Origin: Streptomyces plumbidurans
GTDB lineage: Bacteria; Actinomycetota; Actinomycetes; Streptomycetales; Streptomycetaceae
NCBI RefSeq assembly: GCF_019857225.1
Contig: NZ_JAFJSY010000050.1
Coordinates: 1-43,899 of the forward strand
Length of the DNA: 43,899 nt
Direction: 5' to 3'
Part shown: positions 8,536 through 16,667 of the stretch, piece after piece
Numbering within the stretch: the stretch's first letter is position 1
Layout of the letters: the number at the start of each line of letters is the position of its first letter
The notes under the pieces: generated by a model
Told to the model about the DNA's origin: nothing
Databases searched by the model: none
What the model saw: the letters and a program-made list of their open reading frames with translations, nothing else
Position numbers and translations under genes: made by a program

Positions 8536-9365
8536 GGCTTGAGGAAACCGGCCTCGTTGAGGACCTTCTGACCCTCGTCGGACTGTACGAGTGCGATGAA
8601 GGCCTTGGCGCCCTCGGCGTTGGGGGCGTTCTTGAGGAGGGCGATCGGATAGTCGTTGATGGCGTCGGCGGACTCGGGGAAGTCGACGCCCTCGACCTTG
8701 TCACCGGCGGCCTTCACGTCGGTCTTGTAGACGACGGCGGCGTCGGCCTCCTTCAGCACCACCTTGTTCAGGGCCGCCTTGACGTCCTGCTCGTAGGAGA
8801 CCGGGGTCAGCTTCAGCTTGCTGGCGTCCAGGGCCTTCTGGGCGGCGGCGCCGCAGGGCACCGTCTTGTCGCACAGTACGACCTTGAGGTCCTTGTTCGT
8901 CAGGTCCTTCAGGGAGGCGACCTTGTCCGGGTTGCCGGGCAGGGTGGCGATCTCCAGCTGGTTGCGGACGAAGGTGGCCGGCGCGGTGGCGTTGTCCTTC
9001 TTGTCCGTCACGATCTTCATCGTCTTCGGGCTGGCGGAGGCGAAGACGTCGGCCGGGGCGCCGCCGGTGATCTGCGCGGCCAGGGTGTCGCTGCCGCCGA
9101 AGCTGAAGGTGACGTGCGTACCCGGGTGGGCCTTCTCGAACTGCTTGCCCAGGGTCGTGAAGCTCTCCTTGAGCGAGGCCGCGGCGAACACGGTGACCGT
9201 CCCCGACAGCTTCGGCGACGACGCCGACGAGGCGGAGGAGCCGGACTTCGTGGAGCCGGAGTCCGAGTCGGACGAGGAGCAGGCGCTCAGGGTCAGCAAC
9301 GCGACGGCACCCACTCCGGTCACCTGCAGCATCCGACGGGTCCGGCGCGCTGAACGGGTCATCAC
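8532..9365 (-). CDS. modA: Molybdate-binding lipoprotein ModA
   Basis: A 277-residue extracellular solute-binding lipoprotein. The signal peptide is basic (RSARRTRR), then hydrophobic, ending in the lipobox LSAC with Cys29, followed by a Ser/Asp/Gly linker. The mature part begins LSGTVTVFAAASLKESFTTL and contains FSFGGSDTLAAQITGGAPAD, both hallmarks of ModA proteins (the ASLKE serine and the GGSD region bind the oxyanion). GTG at 9365 and ATG at 9362 are adjacent; GGGAG lies seven bases before the GTG. First gene of modABC. Confidence 0.93.
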   Translation of the reverse strand: MMTRSARRTRRMLQVTGVGAVALLTLSACSSSDSDSGSTKSGSSASSASSPKLSGTVTVFAAASLKESFTTLGKQFEKAHPGTHVTFSFGGSDTLAAQITGGAPADVFASASPKTMKIVTDKKDNATAPATFVRNQLEIATLPGNPDKVASLKDLTNKDLKVVLCDKTVPCGAAAQKALDASKLKLTPVSYEQDVKAALNKVVLKEADAAVVYKTDVKAAGDKVEGVDFPESADAINDYPIALLKNAPNAEGAKAFIALVQSDEGQKVLNEAGFLKP

Positions 9366-9402
9366 AGGTCCACTCCCTCAAGGTCCCGACGGACCCACGC
9401 TA

Positions 9403-9434
9403 CGGTCTTACGACCTCGACTGCGGTCTCTCGAC
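9403..9434. promoter_or_regulatory. Direct repeat upstream of modABC
   Basis: Two 12-bp copies, CGGTCTTACGAC (9403-9414) and CGGTCTCTCGAC (9423-9434), match at 10 of 12 positions and start exactly 20 bp apart, about two helical turns. The first copy also contains the inverted repeat GGTC-N4-GACC. They lie 38-69 bp upstream of the modA start, in the expected promoter area. A regulator-binding role is inference. Confidence 0.4.
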
Positions 9435-9767
9435 GACCACGTGCTGATGATACTTCCGCAGGTGCGAGGTGAAAGTCATCTGTCGCTTCGCATGAGCTGT
9501 ATCCCACGCCTGTGAGCATGGCATGTGCGTTCGTACGGGGCGGTTCGCAGCCTTGCCGATGCGCGAGGCCGGGTTGTTCGGATGCGGGCGCCTATTCCTC
9601 GAACTTGATCCGCCAATCCAACTCTTTGTGACGAAAGGGGGTTTCGTGCGCGTTTCGCCGCTGTTGGTGTCGACAGGATGAGGCCGGGCTGCTGCCGCCG
9701 CGTCGGACTGCGACGTGCGGTGTGCTCTCTCATCGTTCTGTAGTTCTTCACGCAGGGGATTCGTCAC
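9435..9767. other. Intergenic region between modA and the LAETG protein gene
   Basis: No convincing gene is seen; open frames here lack ribosome sites and family resemblance. The region separates divergent genes, so it should hold the promoter of the LAETG protein gene. It contains a 6-bp inverted repeat ACGAAA-GGGGG-TTTCGT at 9631-9647, of unknown role. Confidence 0.4.
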
Positions 9768-10712
9768 TTGAACAGCTTTGTTTCGCGCCCGTCGGTTTCC
9801 GCTCGAGGATGGGCCGCCTTGCTCGTGGTCGGCGCCCTCGCCGCCGCACCGGTCGCAGTGGGGACTGCGGCTTCCGCCCATACCGGCGACGTCAAGAAGG
9901 GCAGCGCCGACGCGGCTGTCCTGCGTACCAGCTTGGATGTCTCACGCCTCGACGGGCTCGCGCCACTGCCGTTGCGTACCGCGCTCAACGAGGTGCACGC
10001 TCCGGCGACGGCGGAGAAGAAGGCTCTCGACATCAGGCTCGACGCGGTCGAGGGCGGCAAGCCGGTCAGCGTGCTCCGGGCCGATGTCGCCACGGCCAGG
10101 GCCGAGGTCACGCACCACGCGGCCAAGGCGACCACGCATCTCGTCCATGCGCGGGTCCACGTCCCGGGGGTGCCGCTGCTCGCCCTGGTCGAGGTCGAGG
10201 AGGTGACCTCCACCGCGGTCTGCAAGGCCCACGAGAAGCCTTTCGCCACGTCGGCGATCCCCGGCCCGGTCACCGTTCTGGGCAAGCGGATCCCGCTCAC
10301 GATCCGCGCCGACCGGACCGTGGAGGCGCCCGGAGTCGGCACGGTGCATCTCGCCTTGTCCCGCACGGAGACGACCAGCCGCAGCGCCGCCGCGACCGCG
10401 CTTCAACTGCACGTCTCCATCGACCCGTTGAAGCTGGGCGTCGCGCAGGTCGAGGGTACGGTCACGCTGGCCGAGGCGCACTGCACGTCCGCGGCAGTGG
10501 CCGCGTCTCCCGCCGCGGAGCCGTCTGTCGCGGCGGGGCCGGTCGGTACGGACGCCCACCCGCAGTCCGCCGGCGAGCACACCGAGACCCACCTCGCGGA
10601 GACCGGCAGCACCACGCTGACGCCGTACCTCGCGGGAGCCGCCGCCGTCTTCGTCCTCGCCGGCGGTGGCAGCCTGATGCTGGCCCGCGCCCGCAGCAAC
10701 AAGCGGCAGTGA
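9768..10712 (+). CDS. LAETG-anchored cell-wall surface protein (SCO1860-like)
   Basis: A 314-residue secreted protein anchored to peptidoglycan. An N-terminal signal peptide (hydrophobic AALLVVGALAAAPVAVGTA, cleavage near ASAHT) is followed by an Ala/Val-rich extracellular domain of unknown function. The sorting signal LAETG is at residues 276-280, followed by a hydrophobic helix and the basic tail RARSNKRQ. LAXTG signals are used by class E sortases of actinobacteria. The overall design matches the SCO1860 family of Streptomyces. The start is TTG at 9768: it is the only start codon that keeps the whole signal peptide, and GGGG lies about ten bases upstream. Its own terminator follows, so it is probably monocistronic. 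Confidence 0.85.
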   Translation: MNSFVSRPSVSARGWAALLVVGALAAAPVAVGTAASAHTGDVKKGSADAAVLRTSLDVSRLDGLAPLPLRTALNEVHAPATAEKKALDIRLDAVEGGKPVSVLRADVATARAEVTHHAAKATTHLVHARVHVPGVPLLALVEVEEVTSTAVCKAHEKPFATSAIPGPVTVLGKRIPLTIRADRTVEAPGVGTVHLALSRTETTSRSAAATALQLHVSIDPLKLGVAQVEGTVTLAEAHCTSAAVAASPAAEPSVAAGPVGTDAHPQSAGEHTETHLAETGSTTLTPYLAGAAAVFVLAGGGSLMLARARSNKRQ

Positions 10713-10757
10713 GCCGTAGCCGCTCGGTCGGCTTCGGCGAGTTCGGCAGTGAATGAC

Positions 10758-10796
10758 GGGCAGTGGTGCTCCGCCGGGGCGGCGGCACCACTGCCC
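10758..10796 (+). terminator. Strong hairpin terminator after the LAETG protein gene
   Basis: GGGCAGTGGTGC (10758-10769) pairs perfectly with GCACCACTGCCC (10785-10796), and an inner CCGCC/GGCGG stem extends the hairpin. It lies 46 bp after the stop codon. No long T-tract follows, which is usual in Streptomyces. Confidence 0.85.
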
Positions 10797-10869
10797 TTCG
10801 CGCTACCTGGTTTTGTCATGTCCCTGGACAGGGTGCAGAACTCGTGCTGTCATGCCAACTGCCGTCCCT

Positions 10870-10881
10870 TACAACGTTGTA
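10870..10881. promoter_or_regulatory. Perfect 12-bp palindrome, candidate operator 1 of the GH127 gene
   Basis: TACAACGTTGTA is fully self-complementary with a central CG, as is common for LacI-family operators. It shares the 10-bp core ACAACGTTGT with the copy at 10936-10947, 66 bp downstream. Confidence 0.6.
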
Positions 10882-10935
10882 CAGAGCGAACGCAGAAGCC
10901 TCCGCCCCTCGGCGGGCGACACGGACGACATGACC

Positions 10936-10947
10936 GACAACGTTGTC
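10936..10947. promoter_or_regulatory. Perfect 12-bp palindrome, candidate operator 2 of the GH127 gene
   Basis: GACAACGTTGTC is fully self-complementary and lies 47 bp before the GH127 start codon. Two copies of one palindrome in a single promoter strongly suggest cooperative repressor binding; the repressor is not identified. Confidence 0.6.
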
Positions 10948-10994
10948 CAAGCCTGCAACCGGATCGTGCCCCACCCCACGACAGGAGAAGCGGT

Positions 10995-13385
10995 ATGCCC
11001 CTCGCCCGACGCCACTTCTTGCAGACCGGATGCCTCGCCGTCGGCTCCCTCGCGATCGGCGCCGCACTCCCGGCAGCCCCGGCCGCCGCCGCGGCGAGCG
11101 GCCTCGCTGCCGACGCCCTCACCCGGCTGGCCCCCGGCAGCATCACTCCCCGCGGCTGGCTGGCCGGTCAACTGCGCCTGCAACTCGCCGGACTGTGCGG
11201 CCGCTACGCCGAGCGCTCCCACTTCCTCGACGCCACGACCAGCGGCTGGACGAACCCAGACCACGACGGCTGGGAGGAACTCCCGTACTGGCTGCGGGGA
11301 TACGTCCCCCTCGCCATCGCCACCGGCGACGCCGCCGCCCTCGACCAGGCCCGCAGCTGGATCGACGCGATCCTCGCCACGCAGATGGACGACGGCTTCT
11401 TCGGCCCCCGGGCCCTGCGCACCTCGCTGAACGGCGGCCCCGACTTCTGGCCGTTCCTGCCGCTGCTCCAGGCGCTGCGAACGTACGAGGAATACACGGG
11501 GGATCAGCGGATCGTGCCCTTCCTCGTCCAATTCCTGCGCTTCATGAACGCCCAGGGGCGCGGCGCCTTCGACACGAGCTGGGTGTCGCTGCGCTGGGGC
11601 GACGGCATGGACATCGCCGTGTGGCTGTACCGCCGCACGGGCGAGGCGTTCCTGCTCGACCTCGTCGACAAGATGCATGCGTGGGGCGCCGACTGGACCG
11701 GGCCCCTGCCCACACCGCACAACGTCAACATCGCACAGGGCTTCCGTGAACCGGCGCAGTACGCCCTGCGCACGGGCTCCGCCGACCTGACCCGGGCCAC
11801 CTACCAAACCTATGACCAAGTCCTGGGCGGCTACGGCCAGTTCCCCGGAGGCGGGATAGCGGGCGACGAGAACATCAGACCCGGCTTCGGTGACCCTCGG
11901 CAGGGGTTCGAGACCTGCGGCATCGTCGAGTTCATGGCCAGCCACGAACTGCTCACCCGGGTCACCGGCGACCCCGTATGGGCGGACCGCTGCGAGGACC
12001 TGGCGTTCAACATGCTGCCCGCCGCCCTGGATCCCGACGGCAAGGGCGTGCACTACATCACCAGCGCCAACAGCGTGGACCTCGACGACGCCGGCAAGAC
12101 CCAGGGCCAGTTCCAGAACGGCTTCGCCATGCAGTCCTACCAGCCCGGCGTCGACCAGTACCGCTGCTGCCCCCACAACTACGGAATGGGCTGGCCCTAC
12201 TTCAGCGAGGAGTTGTGGCTGGCCACCCCGGCCGGCGGGCTCGCCGCCGCGATGTACGCGCCCAGCCGCGTCCGCACCACCGTCGCGGACGGCACAACGA
12301 TCACCGTAACCGAGGACACGGACTACCCGTTCGACGAGACCGTCACCCTGACCCTGTCCACCCCGCAACCCGTCTCGTTCCCGCTGCTGTTGCGCGTGCC
12401 GGGCTGGTGCGAGGGTCCTCAACTCCGCGTCAACGGACAGCCGTTCGCGGCTCAGGACGGCCCCACGTTCGTACGGCTGGAGCGGACCTGGAAGGACGGC
12501 GACCGTGTCACCCTCACCCTCCCGCAACGCACCACCGTCCGCACCTGGTCCGGCAACCACGACTCCGTCAGCGTGGCGCACGGACCGTTGACGTACGCGT
12601 TGCGCATCGGCGAGCAGTACGTCCGTTACGCCGGCGACGACACCTTCCCCGAGTACGAGGTCCACGCCACGACGCCGTGGAATTACGGCCTGGTGCCCGA
12701 CGCGACACCTGAACTCCACAAAGCGAACGGCCCCGTTGCCGCCAACCCCTTCACCCACGACACCACCCCGCTCACCCTCACCGCCCAGGCGCGCCGCCTC
12801 CCGGAGTGGATCGCCGACGACGAACACGTGGTCGCCCCGCTCCAGCACAGCCCGGCACGGGCCACGGGCACCGTGGAACAGGTCACGCTCGTCCCGATGG
12901 GCGCGGCCCGGCTGCGGATCACCTCGTTCCCGACGGCGTCCCCGGACGGCAACGCCTGGGTGCCGGAGCCGCCGTACCGGCGCATCCTCAACAAGCACAG
13001 CGGCAAGGTGCTGGCCGTCGACGGGATGTCCACGGCGAACAGCGCCAGGGTCGTGCAGTTCGACAACACCGGCACGGGAGACCACGCCTGGCAACTGATC
13101 GACAAGGGTGACGGCTGGTACCTGGTGCGCAATGGCCAGAGCGGCAAGGTCATGGGCGTCGACGGCATGTCGACCGAGAACAGCGCGCACGTCGTCCAGT
13201 ACGAGGACAACGGCACCGACGACCACCTGTGGACCCTGGTCGACAAGGGCGACGGCTGGTTCCTGGTGCGCAACCGGCACAGCGGGAAGGTCCTGGGGGT
13301 CGACGGGATGTCGACCCAGAACAGCGCCCAGGTGGTGCAGTTCGACGACAACGGAACCGACGACCACCTGTGGCGCCTGGTGTGA
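10995..13385 (+). CDS. Secreted GH127 (DUF1680) glycoside hydrolase with C-terminal ricin-like domain
   Basis: A 796-residue exported enzyme related to beta-L-arabinofuranosidases of family GH127. A Tat-type signal (RRHFLQTG, then a hydrophobic Ala-rich stretch) is followed by the alpha-barrel catalytic domain. The zinc/thiol site of the family is visible: E306 and C308 (FETCG) and the vicinal pair C391-C392 (YRCCPHNYGMGWPY); in characterised members one of the paired cysteines is the nucleophile. The last 136 or so residues are three near-identical copies of a motif of the form SGKVLGVDGMST...DNGTDDHLW, a beta-trefoil ricin-like sugar-binding domain. GGAG precedes ATG 10995 by seven bases. 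Two palindromic operators lie upstream. It ends 11 bp from the convergent GH38 gene. The true glycan target is not shown by sequence. Confidence 0.9.
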   Translation: MPLARRHFLQTGCLAVGSLAIGAALPAAPAAAAASGLAADALTRLAPGSITPRGWLAGQLRLQLAGLCGRYAERSHFLDATTSGWTNPDHDGWEELPYWLRGYVPLAIATGDAAALDQARSWIDAILATQMDDGFFGPRALRTSLNGGPDFWPFLPLLQALRTYEEYTGDQRIVPFLVQFLRFMNAQGRGAFDTSWVSLRWGDGMDIAVWLYRRTGEAFLLDLVDKMHAWGADWTGPLPTPHNVNIAQGFREPAQYALRTGSADLTRATYQTYDQVLGGYGQFPGGGIAGDENIRPGFGDPRQGFETCGIVEFMASHELLTRVTGDPVWADRCEDLAFNMLPAALDPDGKGVHYITSANSVDLDDAGKTQGQFQNGFAMQSYQPGVDQYRCCPHNYGMGWPYFSEELWLATPAGGLAAAMYAPSRVRTTVADGTTITVTEDTDYPFDETVTLTLSTPQPVSFPLLLRVPGWCEGPQLRVNGQPFAAQDGPTFVRLERTWKDGDRVTLTLPQRTTVRTWSGNHDSVSVAHGPLTYALRIGEQYVRYAGDDTFPEYEVHATTPWNYGLVPDATPELHKANGPVAANPFTHDTTPLTLTAQARRLPEWIADDEHVVAPLQHSPARATGTVEQVTLVPMGAARLRITSFPTASPDGNAWVPEPPYRRILNKHSGKVLAVDGMSTANSARVVQFDNTGTGDHAWQLIDKGDGWYLVRNGQSGKVMGVDGMSTENSAHVVQYEDNGTDDHLWTLVDKGDGWFLVRNRHSGKVLGVDGMSTQNSAQVVQFDDNGTDDHLWRLV
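12976..13383 (+). repeat. Three tandem copies of a ricin-like motif within the GH127 gene
   Basis: Three units of roughly 46 codons encode almost the same peptide (SGKVLAVDGMST, SGKVMGVDGMST, SGKVLGVDGMST, each followed by an NSA-V-VQ segment and a DH-W end). The high similarity at DNA level suggests recent internal duplication or gene conversion. Confidence 0.8.
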
Positions 13386-13396
13386 GCTGAGTCGTG

Positions 13397-16300
13397 CTAC
13401 CTCTCAGCCCGTACGCTCAAGGCCGGTGCGGTCGGGCCGAGTTGAAGAGTGAACGCTGCTGTTCCGAAGGCGGGCACCTCGACCGAGACGGCACCGTCCG
13501 GCAACACCGGCAGTTCGCTCGGGGCGAGTCCGAGGAAGGTGGTCCGGAAGGCGCGAGTGAAGCGGAACGGTGTGCTCGCACGGCAGTTGACCGGAGTGTC
13601 GGCGGTCGACTGCAGTCGGATCACGAGCGTCCCCTCGTCCGGCACGGTCAGACCGACGAGGCGTACGCGTGGATCCTCCACGGTCAGGAACTGCGTCTGC
13701 GACGGCGGCTCGTGCCCGGCCTCGCCGCGAGCGCGGACCGCGATGAGCGGGTGGCTGGTGACGGCCGCGGTGCGCATGGCCAGTTGCTCGCCCGAGCCTG
13801 GCTCCGTTGCCGCTCCCTCCTCGGTGGTGGCGAAGCCGACGCTGTAGCGGAAGGTGTGATCGAAGGCCTGCTGGGAGGGGAAGTTCGTGTCCCAGATGTT
13901 GTTGTGCACCCAGGAGAAGACCGTGGCCGGTTCCTCCTGCGGGAGCGACTGGGGGTAGGGGACGTAGGGGATGGCGATCCCGCCGTGCTGGACGAGGGCC
14001 ACGTCGGCCGTGGCCAGCGCGGCGTGGTGGTGAGCGTCGCTGAGGCTGATCCAGCGCCGGATCGCCCGCATGTGGGTGGCGGAGCCGGGGACGGTCTCAA
14101 GTCCGGTGCCGGTGACGCCTCCTGTGGCCTCCATGCGTACGGCGGGGTCGTCCAGGGCGAAGGGGAAGGCGAAGAAGGCGCTCTCCTTGGTGAGGGTGGC
14201 CGTCTTGTCGATGCGGTTCTCCACGTCGATGCGAGCCGCGTGGTGCGGGAGGTGCACTCGTACGCGAAGGCGCTGTGTGCCGGCCGGGGCGCACTCGTAG
14301 ATCAGCGTGTTGCCGGTGGCGTCGGCGGTGCGGTCGACCAGTGCCGCGGGCGGTGCCGTGCGGCGCGAGGCGAGCAGATGCATCGAGTCGTCGGCGACGG
14401 TCTTGCTGGACTGGTGGTTGAAGCCGCCGGCCGTGGCGTACTCGTCGTACACATAGCCGTTGAAGCCGATGACGGCGTCCTGCCGGACGAGTTCGCGTCC
14501 GGTGTGCTTGTCGACGACGGAGCCGATGCAGGCGTTGCGCAGGTCGACCGTGACCCGCAGGTGGTCGTTCTCCAGGACGGTCGGATCCGTCCACGGCTCC
14601 GTGGTGCTGCCGTCCTTCGTGGAGGTGGCGGGGACGATGTCCAGGCGTACGGTTCCGCAGGCCGGCACGTCCGTGACGGGCACGTCGAGGAACCGGCCCG
14701 CCGCCCGGTGGCGGTCGTTGCTCTGGGCCTCCTCCGTGAAGGGCAGCGGCGTGTTCGAGCGGGCGTCGAGCACCTGGACGGGCTCGCTCAGTGCGACCGC
14801 GCTCTCCGGCAGGAAGAGCCGGGCCGTCTCGGTGCGCGGCCAGCTGCAGGTGTTGACGACGTGGTAGGTGGCCAGGGCGTCCGCGCAGGGCGCGAAGGCC
14901 TCGCCGAGCAGCGCGGCGGCGGAGTCCAGGAGCGTCTCCGCCTCGTCGTGGGCGCGCAGGGCCTGGGAGTACTTCCAGTGCCACTGCTTCTCGCCGGACC
15001 CGTGACCGTGATCGCCGTGCGTCCAGGGATCGCCCGCGCCCCAGGTGTGCTCGTTGAACAGCGAGGCCGCACGGTAGACGGACGGTGCTGCCTCCGTGAC
15101 GGCTGCGCTGCCGGGTACGCCCATGAGCCGGGCGTACCCGGCGACGGTCTGCGCCTCGGCGAGGGCGGCCTGGCCGCGCCGTGTGGCCGCGAGCGGGACG
15201 GCGCCCGCGCCGATTCCGTCGACCCACCAGTCGCTCCAGTCACCCCGGTGCGTCTCCAGCCGGTCGCCGACGCGCTTCTCGGCGTCCTCGAAGAAGTCCT
15301 GGTTGCGGGAGGCGCGCAACTGCGGGAAGGCCCACTCCTCGTTCCAGCGGCGCACGGTGTCGGAGATGATCCGGCGCGGCGGGCCGTTGTCCGCGAACTT
15401 GCCCAGCACCCGCAGATGCAGCACGTCCCACGGATAGGGGTCGGCGGTGCCGGGGAGATCGAGGGCGGGGAAGCCGGGGATGCCGCGGCCCTCGTGCGGG
15501 TAGGGGAAGGCGGCCAGCGCACTGAGGTAGGCGGGCAGCAGGTCGTCGACGCGGTCGAAGGACTCGTCGAAACCGAGGATGGAGCCCTCCATGTACGCCA
15601 GTCCGTGCGGTGTGTCGGTGCGCCAGACCAGGACGCTGTTGCCGCTGGGGGCCTGCCAGCGGAACAGCCGCGGAAGGTGTTCCCCGCCGACGTGGTGAGG
15701 TACGGCGCGTCCGGCCCAGTTGTGCGCCACGGACAGGTAGCGGATGCCGTGGTCGGCCAGGACGTCGGGCAGACCGACCACCTGGCCCGGTACGTCGGTC
15801 TGCATGGCCGTGGTGATGTCGATGCCGTGCCGTCGGCGCAGGTCCAGTACCGGGCGGATCAGTTCGTGCAACTCGTCGGTGGAGCAGGTCTCGGTGTGGA
15901 GGTTGAACGGCATCGCCGTGAGTTCGATGCGGCCTTCGCGTACCCGGTCCAGGAAGCGCTCGATCTGGCGTTCCGGGCGGTTGGCCCGCCAGTCCTGAAA
16001 GGAGTGGAAGCCCTCGACGGCCCAGCGGAAGCGGGCGGCCTCCGGCCAGTCGTCGGTGCCGTGGCACAGTTCGAGCAGGGAGTCGAGGTAGGCGCGGTGC
16101 TCGGCCATCACCCGCCCCTGGGGGTCGGTGTAGCCGATGTCGAGGTGGGAGTGCTGCACCAGGTGCAGCGTCCAGTGACGCTGCGGGCGTGCCTCGAAGT
16201 CGAGCCGGGTGCCCTCTTCCAGGTCGGGAAGCTCGATCAGCAGCCGCGTCGGTGCGTCCACCTCCGGCACCAGGATGCGGGTGTCGGACCCGGGGCCGGA

Positions 16301-16579
16301 CAGCAGTTCGTGGGGGACAGGGGTGCCCCCGCTCGTGGTGACCCGGACCCGGGTGATGCGCGGCAGGGCGTCCTGCGGGCGCGAGGCGGGGCGGCGCAGC
16401 CGCAGCCGGATGGACTGCAGCAGGCCGCCCTTGCCGTCACGGCGCAGCAGCGGCTCGCCCGACAGCTGCACCTGCATGTCGCCGAGGCCGGCGCTGGTGG
16501 TGACGACCCGGTCGCGCAGGATGTCACGCGCGATGTCGGAGTCCCACCAGGAGGGCCGGGTCAGTGGTGCCTTGGACAT
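13397..16579 (-). CDS. GH38 alpha-mannosidase, cytoplasmic
   Basis: A 1060-residue glycoside hydrolase of family 38, which cleaves alpha-mannosidic bonds by a retaining, zinc-dependent mechanism. The family's catalytic start VQHSHLDIGYTD is present (H143 or H145 and D147 among the metal ligands), and the nucleophile motif AMQTDVPG places Asp262. An N-terminal accessory region (1-135) precedes the catalytic barrel, and beta-sandwich domains fill the C-terminal half. No signal peptide is seen, so it should act on imported manno-oligosaccharides. It is the last gene of the sugar-uptake operon, 88 bp after GH76. Its ribosome site is weak (GAAGGA about 12 bases before ATG). Confidence 0.92.
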   Translation of the reverse strand: MSKAPLTRPSWWDSDIARDILRDRVVTTSAGLGDMQVQLSGEPLLRRDGKGGLLQSIRLRLRRPASRPQDALPRITRVRVTTSGGTPVPHELLSGPGSDTRILVPEVDAPTRLLIELPDLEEGTRLDFEARPQRHWTLHLVQHSHLDIGYTDPQGRVMAEHRAYLDSLLELCHGTDDWPEAARFRWAVEGFHSFQDWRANRPERQIERFLDRVREGRIELTAMPFNLHTETCSTDELHELIRPVLDLRRRHGIDITTAMQTDVPGQVVGLPDVLADHGIRYLSVAHNWAGRAVPHHVGGEHLPRLFRWQAPSGNSVLVWRTDTPHGLAYMEGSILGFDESFDRVDDLLPAYLSALAAFPYPHEGRGIPGFPALDLPGTADPYPWDVLHLRVLGKFADNGPPRRIISDTVRRWNEEWAFPQLRASRNQDFFEDAEKRVGDRLETHRGDWSDWWVDGIGAGAVPLAATRRGQAALAEAQTVAGYARLMGVPGSAAVTEAAPSVYRAASLFNEHTWGAGDPWTHGDHGHGSGEKQWHWKYSQALRAHDEAETLLDSAAALLGEAFAPCADALATYHVVNTCSWPRTETARLFLPESAVALSEPVQVLDARSNTPLPFTEEAQSNDRHRAAGRFLDVPVTDVPACGTVRLDIVPATSTKDGSTTEPWTDPTVLENDHLRVTVDLRNACIGSVVDKHTGRELVRQDAVIGFNGYVYDEYATAGGFNHQSSKTVADDSMHLLASRRTAPPAALVDRTADATGNTLIYECAPAGTQRLRVRVHLPHHAARIDVENRIDKTATLTKESAFFAFPFALDDPAVRMEATGGVTGTGLETVPGSATHMRAIRRWISLSDAHHHAALATADVALVQHGGIAIPYVPYPQSLPQEEPATVFSWVHNNIWDTNFPSQQAFDHTFRYSVGFATTEEGAATEPGSGEQLAMRTAAVTSHPLIAVRARGEAGHEPPSQTQFLTVEDPRVRLVGLTVPDEGTLVIRLQSTADTPVNCRASTPFRFTRAFRTTFLGLAPSELPVLPDGAVSVEVPAFGTAAFTLQLGPTAPALSVRAER

Positions 16580-16667
16580 GGTGCGGAAGTGTCCTTCGGA
16601 TTGAGGTTGGTCCCGCGTGGGCGGGACGCGGTGTCACGAGCGGGGGCGGTGAGGTCGCCGGCCGGGA

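Noticed and set aside
9631..9647. Terminator upstream of the LAETG protein gene
   Set aside because: The 6-bp dyad is AT-rich and lies between divergent genes, where no transcript is expected to end.
10869..13367. Long minus-strand open frame opposite the GH127 gene
   Set aside because: Antisense shadow; the plus strand has the signal peptide, the zinc/thiol motifs and the ricin-like repeats.
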